Origin: Entoloma clypeatum
Taxonomy: Eukaryota; Basidiomycota; Agaricomycetes; Agaricales; Entolomataceae
DNA length: 64,000 nucleotides
Direction: 5' to 3'
NCBI GenBank assembly: GCA_963565915.1
Contig: OY751485.1
Location: 4,712,001-4,776,000, forward strand
The position numbers and the translations under genes were made by a program. This document shows, piece after piece, positions 45,391 to 56,918 of the stretch. Below the pieces are notes generated by a model. That model was not told where the DNA came from. It saw nothing but the letters and a program-made list of their open reading frames with translations, and did no database searches. The number at the start of each line of letters is the position of its first letter. The stretch's first letter is position 1.

Positions 45391-46681
45391 ATGTCGGACA
45401 TCATCCGTCGTTTCATGAATCGGTTCTTTCCTCATCACAGCCCTTACACTATCACCATCTTCGGGCCTCCAGGAACTGGAAAGACCACTCTCTTGTATCA
45501 CCTCCAGCGAGGGGAGGTCGTAACGACGTGGCCGACGACGGGAATCAATATCGAGACGGTTGAGGCGCCGACATCCAGTGGACAGCGACTCAAGTTCACC
45601 GGCTGGGATTTTGGATTGGGCTGTGCGGGCGCATGGACGATGGTCAGGCTTTATTCGACCTATGCCAGCAACGGCCATGCCGTCATCTGGGTAATAGATG
45701 CTGATGAAGGAAGCAATCTCGAGGAGAGCGTGCCAGGGTTGAACTACCTGCTTGACAAAATAGACGACGCTCTTGGGACTGCGGAGCGCCGAAAAAGGTT
45801 TCCTATCTTGATGTACGTTATCCACGCCCTGGTATCGTCAAATCTGACCACGTACGTTTCTTGTCAGACTGGGAAACAAGCGCGGGAAGTCGAAAGCCAT
45901 GCCTATCGACAGTATTCGCAGAGCTTTCGCTAAGCTGTTGTCCGGCCGTACAGCGCATATCGCAGTGACGTCTTTCATACAACCTCTCAACGAAGGCGGC
46001 CTCCCGGACGCATTCGGGTGGTTGCAATTCGCGCTGGAGAATGGCCCCGATCCGAAATCGAACCCTGCTCCTGAGAGTACTACCGCTCTGGATAAGCCAG
46101 GTACCACCACGAACCCAACGGACAAGCTTGAGTCTTGGTTGACGCGCGCGGAAACGGGCATAAGCCCACAAGAGTTCATAGCTCAGTTCAATTCTTTCAG
46201 TCTTCCCGCGTGGGACCACTATACGCACATCCGGATCGCCTATATTCTTCTGACGACGCATGGTCGGAAAGAAGGTAAGAAAGATACATCTCATCGTTGG
46301 GATATAATGATGAGGTTTTCTTCAGGGAAGGACATGATCTTCGATGGTATTGAGAAATATATCGCGCAGAGTTCACAAGCACGAGGGCGCGCTTTCCACC
46401 TCACCATGACGTACTTTTGGATACAGATCGTCCATCTTGGAATCCAGAGTGTGTCGCTATCAACGTCTGAAAAGATATCAGATTCGACGTCGGTGTCCGA
46501 GTCTCCTCTCGATCCGTTCACGCGCTTCATTCTCCTCAATCCATACGTTTCGGATGCCAATTTGTGGACGGATTATTATTCGATGGAGGTGATGATGAGC
46601 CCGGGCGCCAAATCTGCGCTTGTGCTTCCTGACAAGAAACCGCTGCCCAACCTTGTGGTACGGGACGCCATTGCAACCTGA
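45391..46681 (+). CDS. Arf-like GTPase domain fused to a helical C-terminal domain
   Basis: The N-terminal third is Arf-like: P-loop FGPPGTGKTTLLYHLQ, switch-1-like PTTGINIETVEA, G3-like GWDFGLGCAG, IWVIDADEGSNLEE, and G4 LGNKRG rebuilt across intron 45813-45867. The usual WDxGGQ is WDFGLG (catalytic Gln lost), NKxD is NKRG (Asp lost), and no Gly2 for myristoylation is present, so nucleotide use may be altered. The C-terminal half carries SLPAWDHYTHIRIAYILLTT, KDMIFDGIEKYIAQS, FHLTMTYFWIQIVHLGI, FTRFILLNPYVSDANLW and SALVLPDKKPLPNLV, a conserved helical module I cannot name. A second intron is 46275-46325. The stop is 88 bp before REX1. Confidence 0.82.
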
Positions 46682-46769
46682 CAGGATGGTGGTTGAATAG
46701 TAATTTTGTAATGGACTTGCCAAACATCTGTACATACTACTTCATCTTACCAACTTCATTGGTGTTGCA

Positions 46770-49111
46770 ATGAAGAGGCCGCAAGAGTCAGCAGACGACC
46801 CGCCGATGCTTAAGAAACACAAGAACAGTGACTCGGAAATAGCTGATACCGATGGCTGGACAAAAGTCGAAAAGCGCAAGCAGAAGAAGTTGAAGAAGGC
46901 AGAAGTCAAGCTGGATGTGTGTGTGTTCTTGCCATCCTTCCCTGGCAATTTATGACCCTGCTCATATCTACTGTTTCCTTTAGACCACTCAACCTCGCTT
47001 CATGTATAACAATTCGGACATTATCAAAAGGCATCATGCTATCGGCATTGAAGTAGGTGGTTAATGAGAACAACGCCCATCGAGAAAGCTGAATCAAATG
47101 TTCTTAGGACATCCGGGACGTCGTATTGCATATCATTGCCGACGCGCCTCCACCGAATTGGCTGCGTATCGATGTAAGTTCAGCGACAGTTAAGCATATT
47201 ACTGTCTGAATCTGATCAAGAGTCGAAGAACACGCAACTCATCCAGAGAGCCGTCGCCATTTTGATTCCAGGCCTTACTTCAGACTTGCTCGCCTTGCCA
47301 CCCATTCCTACGTCGCCAAACGTGAACCCTAACATCCCCCTGTCGATACCACTACTCCCTCGCATTCCAGGGGCGCCTCAGCCAAACGTCCCATTCATCG
47401 CTGCTACCTTCAGTCACGCATGCCCAACTCGGGCTCCCGGTGATGCGACAAGGATGCATAGCGTACTGAGCGCATTCTTCCATGGGCCTGTGAGTGGAGA
47501 GGAGAAAAAGAGAAGGCTGATGCAACAAGTTCTGTGTATGTTCAACGTCTCCCTGCGTCTTTTTTCTTTGCGCTTCTTTCTTTTCTCATCGAAGTTACGC
47601 AGCAGAAAACGTCAAGGTCAAGGATCCGTCACAATATCTTCTCACCCTTGAGCAGATGGTTGAGAATCAGTATCCGGTCCCTTCGTATATGGCCGAAGTT
47701 TTTGAAAAACCTGCCGGTTGGGTCGAAACGCCAGAACCGCATGCGGCAAGCAGGCTAGAAGCTCAACAAGCTGTCGGGAAATTTGGAGATGCGCAGAAAC
47801 AGAAGGTTTATGCAATTGATTGTGAAATGGTAAGGTTCTCCAGATCGTCACTAGACACTTACAACCTTTGGTATGTTAGTGTCTCACCGAAGTTGGCAAA
47901 GAACTGACAAGGGTTTGCCTCATCGATTTTCCTACCGGCCTCGTTGTGTATGACCAGTTAGTAAAGCCATCTACACCTGTGATTGACTACTTGACGCGGT
48001 ACGTTCCTCACATCTCGATTCCAAGGGTACACATGGCTTACGGTCCGAAAGATGGTCGGGTATAACACCCGCGGCGCTCGCCCCCGTCACCACTACTCAT
48101 GCAGACGTCCAAAAGCATATCATGCGTTTACTGTCCCCTCCTCCCATCAATCCTTTCGCCTCCTCGCCTCCTCCACCTCCTCCACCAACACCGATCCTCC
48201 TCGGTCACTCCCTCGAATCTGATCTCAACGCACTCAAGATCTGCCACCCATTTTGCATCGACACGGCCCTCATATACCACCACCCTCGTGGACGCCCCCT
48301 CAAGCCTGGTCTCGCATGGCTCACGAAGAAATGGTGCGGTCGGGAAATCCAAACCCGCGGAGAAGGCGGCCATGATCCCGAAGAGGATGCGCGGGCGTGC
48401 TTGGACTTGCTGATAAAGAAGATGGAAGGTGGTCCCGGCTTCGGCGAGTTCAAGACAGACATGGAGTCGATCTTTGAGCGGATGGCGAGGTCGTCGCGCC
48501 GGGCCGGCGGTGGTCCTGGCAGCATAAGGTCCGCGGTCGTCGACCATGGAAACCCGGCGGCGATGCATGGGAGTAAGGCCAATACTGCTGTTGGGTGTAC
48601 GAGTGACGAGGAAGTTCTGCAGGGGTTGTTGGGCGCTGTACCTTCCCACGAGTTTACGTTCGGGAGGTTTATGGCATTGGCGGATACGCTTGGCTGTATG
48701 TTCTGTTTGTTGTTTTTAATGTTTTATTTCTGGTGCTTACATGTCTTTTTTTTTGCTTGTCCAGGGACCACACCTAAAGCGACGTCAGATGCGCCTCCTC
48801 CTCCGCCTATCCCGCCACCCACGTTTGAAGTGTTATCCGCTGTCATGGAGGGCTTGAATAACCATCTGAAAACTTTGCATTCGTCATTGCCGCCGCGCAC
48901 GGCTCTCATCGTCTTCACAGGCCACTCTGACCCCCGCCGTATGGCGGCGCTGAATGCTAGGAAGAATGCGTTTGAGAGTGCGCTCAGGAGCGGCAAGACG
49001 CCGGAGGACCTTGGGCCCGATTCGCGGTGGACTGCCGCTGATGCAAGGGAGCTGGAGACGGCTGTTGAGTTGGCGAAGAGAGGGCTTTTGTTTTTGGGTA
49101 TTAAGCAGTAG
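46770..49111 (+). CDS. REX1: Rex1/Rnh70-type 3'-5' RNA exonuclease
   Basis: DEDDh-class RNase that trims 5S rRNA, tRNA and other RNA 3' ends in the nucleus. The N terminus is Lys-rich (KKHKNSD, KVEKRKQKKLKKAEVK), compatible with nuclear entry. It continues through HHAIGIE, AVAILIPGLTSDLLALPP, QYLLTLEQMVENQYPVPSYM, then the exonuclease core: YAIDCEM (Exo I, Asp and Glu), CLIDFPTGLVVYDQLVKP, GHSLESDLNALKI (Exo II, Asp) and GGHDPEEDARA (Exo III, His and Asp). The C-terminal half is less conserved and ends RGLLFLGIKQ. Short introns lie after KLD, GIE and the first CEM codon region. All five catalytic residues are present. Confidence 0.9.
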
Positions 49112-49704
49112 GTTAGGGGTTGGGTTTTTGGCCTGGGGCTGTTGGAGGGCGAAATTTTCTTAAAAGACAGCATGAATCCATGAGAGCCTTCAGGCGACTC
49201 TATATTGAGTCATTGAGACTCTTCCTTTCTTTTGGTTCACTTGTTACGAGTACGGGTACCGAAGCCAGCGAACGCTGGTCGTTATCGACCCGTTGGTGGA
49301 TCATTCTGTTGTTCACATTAACATATCTCTGTACAGACCAGTCTCCATTCTTGGGGATGGTACCGCCACATTGCACAAAGGAGATGAGTATTTCTCTACT
49401 AACACTGGGTGAGTTCTTTCAGAATTACGCGAAGCGGTCTACTTATTCCTGGCTATTCAAAACTGTAGTGGCACCTAGTGAACGTGTCCTTGTTCGACAA
49501 CGGGTCAGAGTGCATTCCTAATCCACCATTGGCAGTCCCTTTTTTCCTGATTTGAATGCGCCGCGTTTGGCAAAAAGAATAATGAACCACAGGAGAAATC
49601 CGAGGGGCCCGACATTGACAGGTGTAGGGCTGATCAGTCGGGGATTCAGTTTTCGAAAAAAAAAAAATCCACACTGACCAGTGAGAGTACTATATACAAC
49701 GTAA
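49112..49704. other. Intergenic between REX1 and the APH kinase
   Basis: About 590 bp between two converging genes. The longest frame (49120-49521, plus) has no motif and no splice partner. A T-rich/A-rich block is near 49655-49675. Confidence 0.5.
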
Positions 49705-50713
49705 TCAAAACCAACCATAAGCTTGCATATAGGTAGCATATGCCATAAACACGTCGTCTGGCACATATCCGGTGATTCCAGGCAGTCTCTCCATCTGATC
49801 GCTGATTTCCTCCGCCTTCTGGAACATCATCCAACACTTTGCTTTCGAGTACTCCAAGAAGCTCGGCATCCATCCCGCTTGTTCCCAGTCAATGATTGCG
49901 AGGACACGTGGGCGCTCGTCGGCGCCGCGAGGGGTGATTAGAATATTGGTGAACTGCAGGTCGGAGTGCGTGAAAACGATGGGGGAGTCGTAAGGGAGGC
50001 GGGGAAGACCGATCTCGTAGGCCTTCTCACGTTCTGAAGCAGGTCTGCGCATGAAAAATTCATAGAAGGCCTCGGAGTTGGGGAAGGGATCGGACACCCG
50101 CCCGAAGCAGAGTAAATCCATGGGTGGTTGTCCGCCTATCGCTCCTAGATGTATCCACTTGGTCATGTATGTTATTACATTTTTCACGAGAGATTTTCCG
50201 CACCGATGAATTCATCTTCAGGCGGCGCAATGCACTCACCATGGACCCCAGCTCAGAACAGATGTGTGTCTTCTCTTGGTCCGTGAGGTCGTTCCAGCGA
50301 TTATGCAATGTCTCTCCCTCGATCAACTCCATGAACAGGAACAGCTCGTCGCCATCGCGCCGCCAGCCATACACCTCTGGAACGCGGACTTCGGGCACGA
50401 ACTGGCGCAATGCCCGTAGGGTCTGACCCTCTGCAGCCGATGCGCGATGCCGCGACGTGATGGAGACACGCTTTACTGCGAGGGAAAGCGATGGGAAGAC
50501 GGAAACATAACGAGCATAACCGGGTAGAGCGGCGGCATAGATTTCATCAACAGTAGGAAGATCAGAAGTGGTGTGGTTTTTGAAGAAAGAGGAGTGTTGG
50601 AAGAAAACCGTTTCCTCGACAGGGAGCATCGAAGGAGATATAAAGACAGCCTGAGGGAAGGAGGCGGCGCTCTGAGATCTGGGAGCAGCAGTTGAGTTCA
50701 GGGGTGCAGCCAT
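49705..50713 (-). CDS. Aminoglycoside phosphotransferase-like (APH) kinase
   Basis: The start is MAAPLNSTAAP at 50713. The N-lobe has PSLSLAVKRVS (putative ATP-Lys), AAEGQTLRALRQFVPEVRVP and ELFLFMELIEGETLHNRW. The C-lobe has VFTHSDLQFTNIL, corresponding to the HxDxxxxN catalytic loop with Ser in place of the usual Gly, and VLAIIDWEQAGWMPSFLEY, containing the metal-binding Asp. These are the APH/choline-kinase-like motifs; Agaricomycetes hold many such genes, and antibiotic resistance should not be inferred from the name. An intron lies after MNSS, joining to IHLGAIGGQPPMDLL. A segment of the first exon is copied at 53249-53384. Confidence 0.88.
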
Positions 50714-51169
50714 GAATCTGAGACTGGGGCTAGACTCTAGTTAGTCGACGGCGAGTGACATATGTGAGGGCCACCTCGCTGTTCAGTGGCGACTCGAACG
50801 GGACGGACCGGCAGTTCTTCCTGAGTCTCGCAATCTGGCTAACTTCATGGGACTCGCCTGGTGATGACAGTCAATTGTCGACATACAGTGTGACCCCTCC
50901 GCGGCGACTCGGGCCTACCTCTCATCCTCGGCATATATTATCAACGGAATGTACTCCGTCATATATAATACTAGGTCAAAATCCGAAAGTGATTGGTGGA
51001 GCGATACCTGAGATATTTGGCCAAGTGGTGGACGCGACCGCGTAGGCCATTGGAACCCTTGAATCCGACGCTCGTAGCGTTTCGGTGAACTATTTCTGCG
51101 ACCGGGAAAGGTGTCCACAATGTACGGCGACGCCATGGCGAGTCCCACAGCAGCCATCGCGGGGGTTTC
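50714..51169. other. Intergenic upstream of the APH kinase
   Basis: Promoter-side sequence of the APH gene. A minus-strand frame overlaps (50915-51345) but shows no motif. Nothing else supported. Confidence 0.4.
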
Positions 51170-51655
51170 TTGCCCTTCCATGGTGCCCATGTGGAAAATG
51201 AATCACCAAACCACAATCCAGATTCCACACAGGACCCGTCTGATCCTTCATACCCTAGGTTCTTCCGTCGCACCCCCATTGTTCCATCCACTAGAAGCCG
51301 CAACCCTCCTCCCTCACCGGCCCCCGTTCCTGTGCGTCCCTTCAACCACTACCCCCCACTCCCACCGCGAAAGCGCCTTCTACCACAAGACTCGGAGGCA
51401 CTGCGAGATCGGGTGGAGAGGGATGCCCCGCCGACGACGTATGAGGATGCTTTGCCCCCGTGGGTGAAGTCGAAAGCGCTTGTTCCTACCCCGTCGCCAG
51501 GGGGGTTCAAACCTCCCCAATCCAGACGCCGGCCAGGCTCCTTTCGCCGCCTTCAGACATCAGCCCCTTCGGAGCATGCTCATCCTAGATTCTGGGTCCT
51601 ATCGCTGTTCACGGACTTTCTGGCGTACGAACCCCAATCATGTTATCATGTCTAA
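51170..51655 (+). CDS. Possible small Pro-rich protein, weak
   Basis: An open frame of about 160 codons reads NHYPPLPPRKRLLPQDSEAL, VERDAPPTTYEDALPPWVKS and PSPGGFKPPQSRRRPGSF, with coding-like codon use around 51350-51520. The in-frame first codon is TTG, so a real start would need an upstream exon I cannot place. It could be a genuine short basidiomycete gene, or a remnant. No function. Confidence 0.3.
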   Translation: MPFHGAHVENESPNHNPDSTQDPSDPSYPRFFRRTPIVPSTRSRNPPPSPAPVPVRPFNHYPPLPPRKRLLPQDSEALRDRVERDAPPTTYEDALPPWVKSKALVPTPSPGGFKPPQSRRRPGSFRRLQTSAPSEHAHPRFWVLSLFTDFLAYEPQSCYHV

Positions 51656-51946
51656 TCAAATCTCTCATTATTCAGGATGGCTTACAGGGCAAGGATTCAA
51701 CACCGACTCATCGCGTCGTTTGGCCGATTTCACAGCAAGAACTGAATGTTTCAACCGCTCTGGACGTGTTGCCATATTCTCGACATTCCGTCATAGGCTT
51801 CGGAATCCCACGATTACCTGGCGTCCCACAAGGAATAGGTAGCACGATGGCTTGTTCATGTAACAGCAAATCTCTCCCGTTTTTTGTATAAGTAGCGAGG
51901 CACCGTTCGACCAATCCCTATCCCTCGACCGCGAAATAGATTCAAC

Positions 51947-53180
51947 ATGTTGGCTTTCCTCGCCCTTGCTCTTCTATTTGGTGCTTCATCGGTGTTCACC
52001 CGAAAGTCCGTGCTCGAATCCTCTCAGACCATTGTAACCCAAGACGAACTTACCATATCTTCTAGGACGTGTGGCACCGTCTACATTAAGAACAAGCTCG
52101 CAGAGCCTCGAGCCCCAACCGTTCCTGTGAATATGACTCTTCGTGTGTTGCGTGTCTACTGGCATGTCGTCTCCGAGAACTTGACCTTGGCTGGAGGTAA
52201 TATTCCGTACGTGTCGTCCTGCAAGAGAACCCGATTCCACTCACTGGATGCTTCAGAGACAAGCAAATCACTGATTCGATGAGAGTCCTAGTCGACGACT
52301 ACCAGTACACCGGAATCTCTTGGATCTTGGCTAACATCACTCGCACCGCCAACTGGTTCAATAATGTGGATTATAAGAATTCCCAATCTACTGCCATGCA
52401 ACGTGCACTCCGCCAGGGCGGTGCCGCGGACCTCAACGTTTACACGGTCGGGTGCGCATCCATGCATCAGTCATACATCATGCATACTGACCTGCCTACT
52501 CTAGGTTCAAATCTCACATTGGTCTAGTGGGTTATGCCAGCTGGCCATTTGAGTATGCCAAGAGCCCCAAGGAAGATGGTATCGTGATAAACTTTGCTTG
52601 CGTCCCTGGCGGGACCTACGCACCATATAACTTGGGCAAAGTGGGTGCTACAATGTCTTTGCCTTGGCCCGAGAGCCCCCCGGTAATGATCATACTACCA
52701 ACTCAGGCTGTCACTCACGAAGTAGGCCATTGGTGTGGCTTGTTGCACACATTCGCAGGTGGATGTACCGGGGATGGTGACCTGGTAAGCGACATTCCCC
52801 CTGAGGCGTATGAGTCAGCCGGTTGCCCGGTGGGTCGCAATACCTGTCGAGGTGGCGGCGTAGATCTATCCGTATGTCTCCGTTACACCTAACCGAGTCT
52901 CTCGTTCTTAATCGCATTATCAGACAACTTCATGGATTACAGCGATGATTCCTGCGAGAATGAATTTACCCCCGGTCAGGTAACTCGCCTGAGGCAGAGG
53001 CTCGGCCCTCTGATGACTTTCTCCCGTCGAACAAATACCCAATGTGGAAGTAGAAGTTTCAGTGTTCGTGATAAGCCAAATAGACAGAAATTTCGCCATC
53101 TTCGTCCGATGCGTTACTCAGTGTCCCTTCAATGTGCACCATTCACTGAAGCTCGCCAGGGGTGCAGGACCAGAATTTAA
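51947..53180 (+). CDS. Secreted M43 (pappalysin-type) metalloprotease
   Basis: Extracellular zinc protease. A signal peptide is visible (MLAFLALALLFGASSVFT). The mature part reads LRVLRVYWHVVS, GGNIPDKQITDSMRVL, YTGISWIL, GGAADLNVYTVG, GLVGYASWP and GIVINFACVPGG. The catalytic motif is HEVGHWCGLLHTF (HExxHxxGxxH with catalytic Glu), followed by GDLVSDIPPE and the Met-turn NFMDYSDDSC. This order defines the M43B cytophagalysin-like proteases common in fungi. Introns occur after NIP, after YTVG, after NLGK and before NFMDY, the last needing a GTCTCC donor at 52876. The C terminus after GQVTRLRQRLGPLMTF runs into an unusual basic tail, so the end (53180) is uncertain. About 70 bp further lies an APH fragment. 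Confidence 0.85.
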
Positions 53181-53248
53181 AAATGGCTCGGTCCGGTGTT
53201 CGACCCCTTTGGCGCCAGGGACCCTAAGTTTGGGTTCGCCAGGTCCAA

Positions 53249-53384
53249 GGACGAGCTATTCCTGTTCATGGAGTTCATCGAGGGAGAGACGTTGCATAAT
53301 CGCTGGAACGACCTTACGGACCAAGAGAAGACGCACATCTATTCTGAGCTGGGGTCCATGGTGGGTGCATTGCGCCGCCTGAAG
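53249..53384 (+). pseudogene. Fragment of the APH kinase gene
   Basis: About 135 bp match the APH gene (50217-50356, minus) at roughly 95 percent by eye (seven substitutions), encoding DELFLFMEFIEGETLHNRW and KTHIYSELGSMVGALRRLK. No kinase C-lobe follows, so this is not a working gene. Downstream, 53470-53650 reads DLRAGKDVYLC, LVANVSSIDLAIKGYAPLQL and FPKNFDELGPLEN to a stop, the 3' end of something I do not recognise. Confidence 0.85.
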
Positions 53385-53649
53385 CGCTTAGTACGCACTG
53401 GTCAGGTTTCAGGATATTTTTCAGGTTGTCTGGCTTCCACGCTGTTTACTATCTCCTGTTCCTTCACAGGACCTTCGCGCGGGAAAGGATGTATATCTAT
53501 GCCCTCAAAGAAGCTTGGTCGCAAACGTGTCAAGTATTGACCTTGCAATTAAAGGCTATGCACCTCTCCAGCTTGGGCATCTTGCCAATGTGCCAGGCAT
53601 CAGCGTGTTCCCCAAAAACTTTGATGAATTGGGCCCATTAGAGAATTGA

Positions 53650-53991
53650 AATTTGAAACACCGAGAAATCTACTTGTACTTGTACTTGTCGCCGTCACCG
53701 TTGACGAATCAAGAGCAAATACATGTAGGAAAGCTGCCAGAATAAGGGCGAAAACATTGAAATGATCCAAGGGAACTCAAAAGCCCACTGTCCATAATGG
53801 ACGGCGAGGTCTAGGCAAACAACACTGGTGGGGAGCTGGAATTGCGCTCCTTACACGATTGATTGAGGATGTAAGTTTGTTTGAGGGGAGAAATGATAAA
53901 ATGCATCACGCTTAATTCATTTGTTGTACAGAGATTTCACCGAATAACCAAGTAAAAGATCCGTCCATGATCGAAAGAATGCCATCAAAAA
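53650..53991. other. Intergenic, nothing seen
   Basis: About 340 bp before the 3' end of the DUF5648 gene, probably its 3' UTR. No coding frame of interest. Confidence 0.5.
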
Positions 53992-54629
53992 TCAGTACAA
54001 CTTGTTGGTGTGCAAGACCCATGCTCCGACGCCTTCATTCACGTAGCCAGTCCTCTGAGCAGTGTTGCGCTCGGTAGCCGAAATAGTGAAAAAATGGTCC
54101 GTCGCGGCAGCATTGTACATGCGGAAGAGAGGAATGGCGCTACACATCGACCTCGCATAAACGAACCCAGCGATGCCCTCATTTTGGTAGCCGAGCTCCC
54201 TGATGGCGCGGTTCCTCTCGTTGATGTCGATCGTGTAGAAGTGGTCGGTGACAGAGGGGTTCCACAAGCGGAACAGGGGGACGGTGTCGCGCTCCTGGGA
54301 GGGGAAGATGAAGCCCTCAACACCCTCGTTCTTGTAGCCGAGGTTTTGAACGGCATTCATGAACTCGTTGGCGTTGGTGGTGTAGAAGTGGTCCATGATG
54401 TCGGCGTTGTAGGCCCTGTAGAACGGAACGGCCCGCCGGAGGTCAGCGCAAGTCCTATCCTGTCGCGCGGGACCCGCGTCTGCCTGAAAAAAAAGGGGGT
54501 TAGGTTCAATGGTGACAGAGTAGGAGGGTTTCTAACAGCAGTGGTTTCTGCAACGTCACCCTCGACGGGCATGGCCAACGCAGATGCGATAGAGAGAAGA
54601 GCGGGGACGAAGAAGAGAGAAAACTTCAT
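53992..54629 (-). CDS. Secreted DUF5648 repeat protein
   Basis: Two exons joined at a phase-0 intron (donor GTTAGA near 54536, acceptor near 54488): signal peptide MKFSLFFVPALLSIASALA, then DAGPARQDRTC and three repeats of about 45 residues. Each repeat has the pattern VPLFR(L/M)(W/Y)N, TDHFYT, N/E-R, GY..EG(I/V).(G/A)(F/W)V. Examples are VPLFRLWNPSVTDHFYT, IPLFRMYNAAATDHFFT and YKNEGVEGFIF. This is the DUF5648 family, common in secreted proteins of basidiomycetes; some copies are joined to hydrolases, but this one is repeat-only (about 195 residues). Function unknown. The stop is TGA at 53992-53994. Confidence 0.88.
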
Positions 54630-55267
54630 TGTTGTTAGCGATAAAAGGTTCAGGTGGGGACTGGGCTGGGGGTGTGTTGGCTACTTTTATGCTGGTCGGA
54701 TGCTGTGACGAGACAGAGTGACGAGTGAGGGGGGGCTTAGCTGACCGTTGGGTTTCGGAGAGTTATGCAGGTAGAGTACCCCAGAACCGAGCGACATAGG
54801 AGTAAGTTGGTCTCGAAAATGGGGGCCTTCATGAACGAATTCCAAAGTTGTGGAGTCCAGGGCCGGTAGTTTGACTCGTCAGGCCTCCCTTGACCAGTGG
54901 TAATCTTCTAACGACGACCCAGATATTCAAAGGATGAATTGTTAAATGCTGGTTAAAACCACATTTCTTCATGCTGTTGTGTGGGGCTAAGACCAGCCTT
55001 GTTTCTCGGGGACCGCAATTTCTTTGAGCCAGGATCTAGAGCCGTTGCTGCGCAGAGTATTCCCGAGTTACATCAAACGAGACAAGATTCAATTTCGAGG
55101 GTGCCATGAAGGGTTCCAACGGAGGCTCCAGCCAAACAGAGTCAAACAGTCTTCTCTTGTCCTTGACGCAAGAGCATACACACACCTACTTGTCACCAGT
55201 ACGTCCATACCCTTTACATTTGACTTGAGCTCCTAATGAAATCGGTTAGAATTGAAGCGATTCACCC
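54630..55267. other. Intergenic between DUF5648 and mtTFB-like genes
   Basis: About 640 bp holding the divergent promoters of both genes. No supported ORF or RNA gene. Confidence 0.5.
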
Positions 55268-56845
55268 ATGTCCTCCAGACTATTTGCTGCCTCCCAGTGG
55301 CGCGTCGGTCTCACCCAGAGACTCATGTTCGCCCCTCGACGGTGTTATTCGCAGAACAACGCGTCATTTGACCCCACACCGGCGGAACCCTCCAAGACCG
55401 ACCTGCCGCCGATCGACCGGTGGCGCGAAACGTTCCCCATGGCGCTCCAAGTGGGTCACCGGGTCTCAGTGCGGAACCCAGACACCGCTGCCCAGTTGGC
55501 CGAAGCTTTTGTTCCAGAGGGATCGACGGGTAAAGTGATCATCGAAGCCTTCCCTGGTTCGTCACGTTATTCTCCAAAGTCTGGGACATGTCTTTATTCT
55601 CTTTATTCTTTCTGTGGGCTAGGCCCTGGTCAGCTCACACGCGCCCTGTTGCGGCTACCGAAAGAGAGGGTGAGGAGAATAATCGTCATGGAGGACTGGG
55701 AAAATTATCTTCAATACCTACGGGCGAGTGCTGCTGTCCCTTGTCTTCACGACTTAAGCGATGTATATCCAAGGATAGCCTTTGGAACTCCTCGATCCCC
55801 GTCTAAAAGTCATAAATCAAGACGGACACGCGTGGTCCACCTACCAGCTAGTCGAGGACATGGGCCTCCTGTCCGACGTTCCCTTGCATGGATGGGAGAA
55901 CGGTGGTCTGTATCCCATCTTTCCAATAAAACCATGACATGTCTTGAATTGACTCCAGTTCACCCCCAGCTCCAGTTCATCTCTCATTTTCCCTCCACCG
56001 TGATGGGTGAACAGCTCGTCGCCCAACTGTTCAGAGCCATCCCCGAACGGCATTGGCTCTTCAAATATGGCCGCGTTCCTCTGAACTTCATCCTTAGTGA
56101 TCATGTCTACCAGGTTCGTCCACCGCTGAACCTCCCACCAAGCCGCCTGAATCGAACACATCCCTTCACAGAGAGTAACAGCAACAACAAAACAAACAAA
56201 AATGCGGTGCAAAGTCAGTGTCGTAGCAGAAGCAGTGGCAAACTGCAATGAAGCGGTCCCTTTCGACGCTCTTCAACCTTACGAAGACAAGTTTCATCCA
56301 AGAAAGTCTGCAACACTGCTCGCAGAGTTAAAGAAGCGGAACAGTAGGTGGGTAGGGAACCCTTTTCGAGCGATGCACATCGTGCCTCTTGAACACCAGG
56401 TCTGGGATTCTCCTTGGGGCATCCCTATTCGAACTGACGCCGCCATAGATTATTGGAAAAGGCGGGATGGACGCTTGGGACTACTGCCTCCGTCGACTGT
56501 TCGTGCAGAAAGCGACGCCTCTAAAAACAGCTCTCCCGTATGTCACCTTTTCTTGGGATATCGAGGATATCATATTCACACATGTGGGTATAGGTCTCTT
56601 GCTCCAGGCGCGGGGACCCTGATCAAGATGGTGTCTGATCCCAACCTTCCTCCGTCAGAGCGCTTGGACGTAAAGAAGCAGATCAGGGCGATGACGGCCA
56701 AAGACTGGAGTATTCTCCTCAAAGCCTTCGATGAATGGCCGTTTGCACCCGAGGTAAGTCCCCTGCTCTCCTGCTTCCTGCATATCCATGAACACCACGC
56801 CCATAGGATCTTGGTATTGGCGAAACATTTCACGATAGATTGTAG
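55268..56845 (+). CDS. Mitochondrial KsgA/Dim1-type methyltransferase or mtTFB
   Basis: The N-terminal block (MSSRLFAASQWRVGL, LMFAPRRCYSQNN) is rich in Arg and Ser with few acidic residues, as in mitochondrial targeting peptides. Methyltransferase-like blocks follow: VIIEAFP joined by an intron to GPGQLTRALLRLP (SAM-binding loop of the rRNA-adenine dimethylase fold), RRIIVMEDW, LKVINQDGHAWSTYQLVED, FISHFPSTVMGEQLVAQLFR and DHVYQ. Late blocks are PFRAMHIVPLEHQVWDSPWG and KKQIRAMTAKDWSILLKAFDE. The fungal mitochondrial TFB/MTF1 group has this fold and often keeps only transcription-initiation function; whether methylation survives cannot be judged. The last exon encodes DLGIGETFHDRL with TAG at 56843-56845. 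Confidence 0.82.
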
Positions 56846-56918
56846 TGCATGGATATAATGATAAATTTGTGGGAGATAGCGCACAATAATTAGAAGCAAT
56901 ACCACTAAAAGCCGACAA

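Noticed and set aside
53225..53540. Intact second APH kinase
   Set aside because: Only the 135-bp N-lobe fragment is present; the catalytic HxDxxxxN loop and metal-binding Asp are missing.
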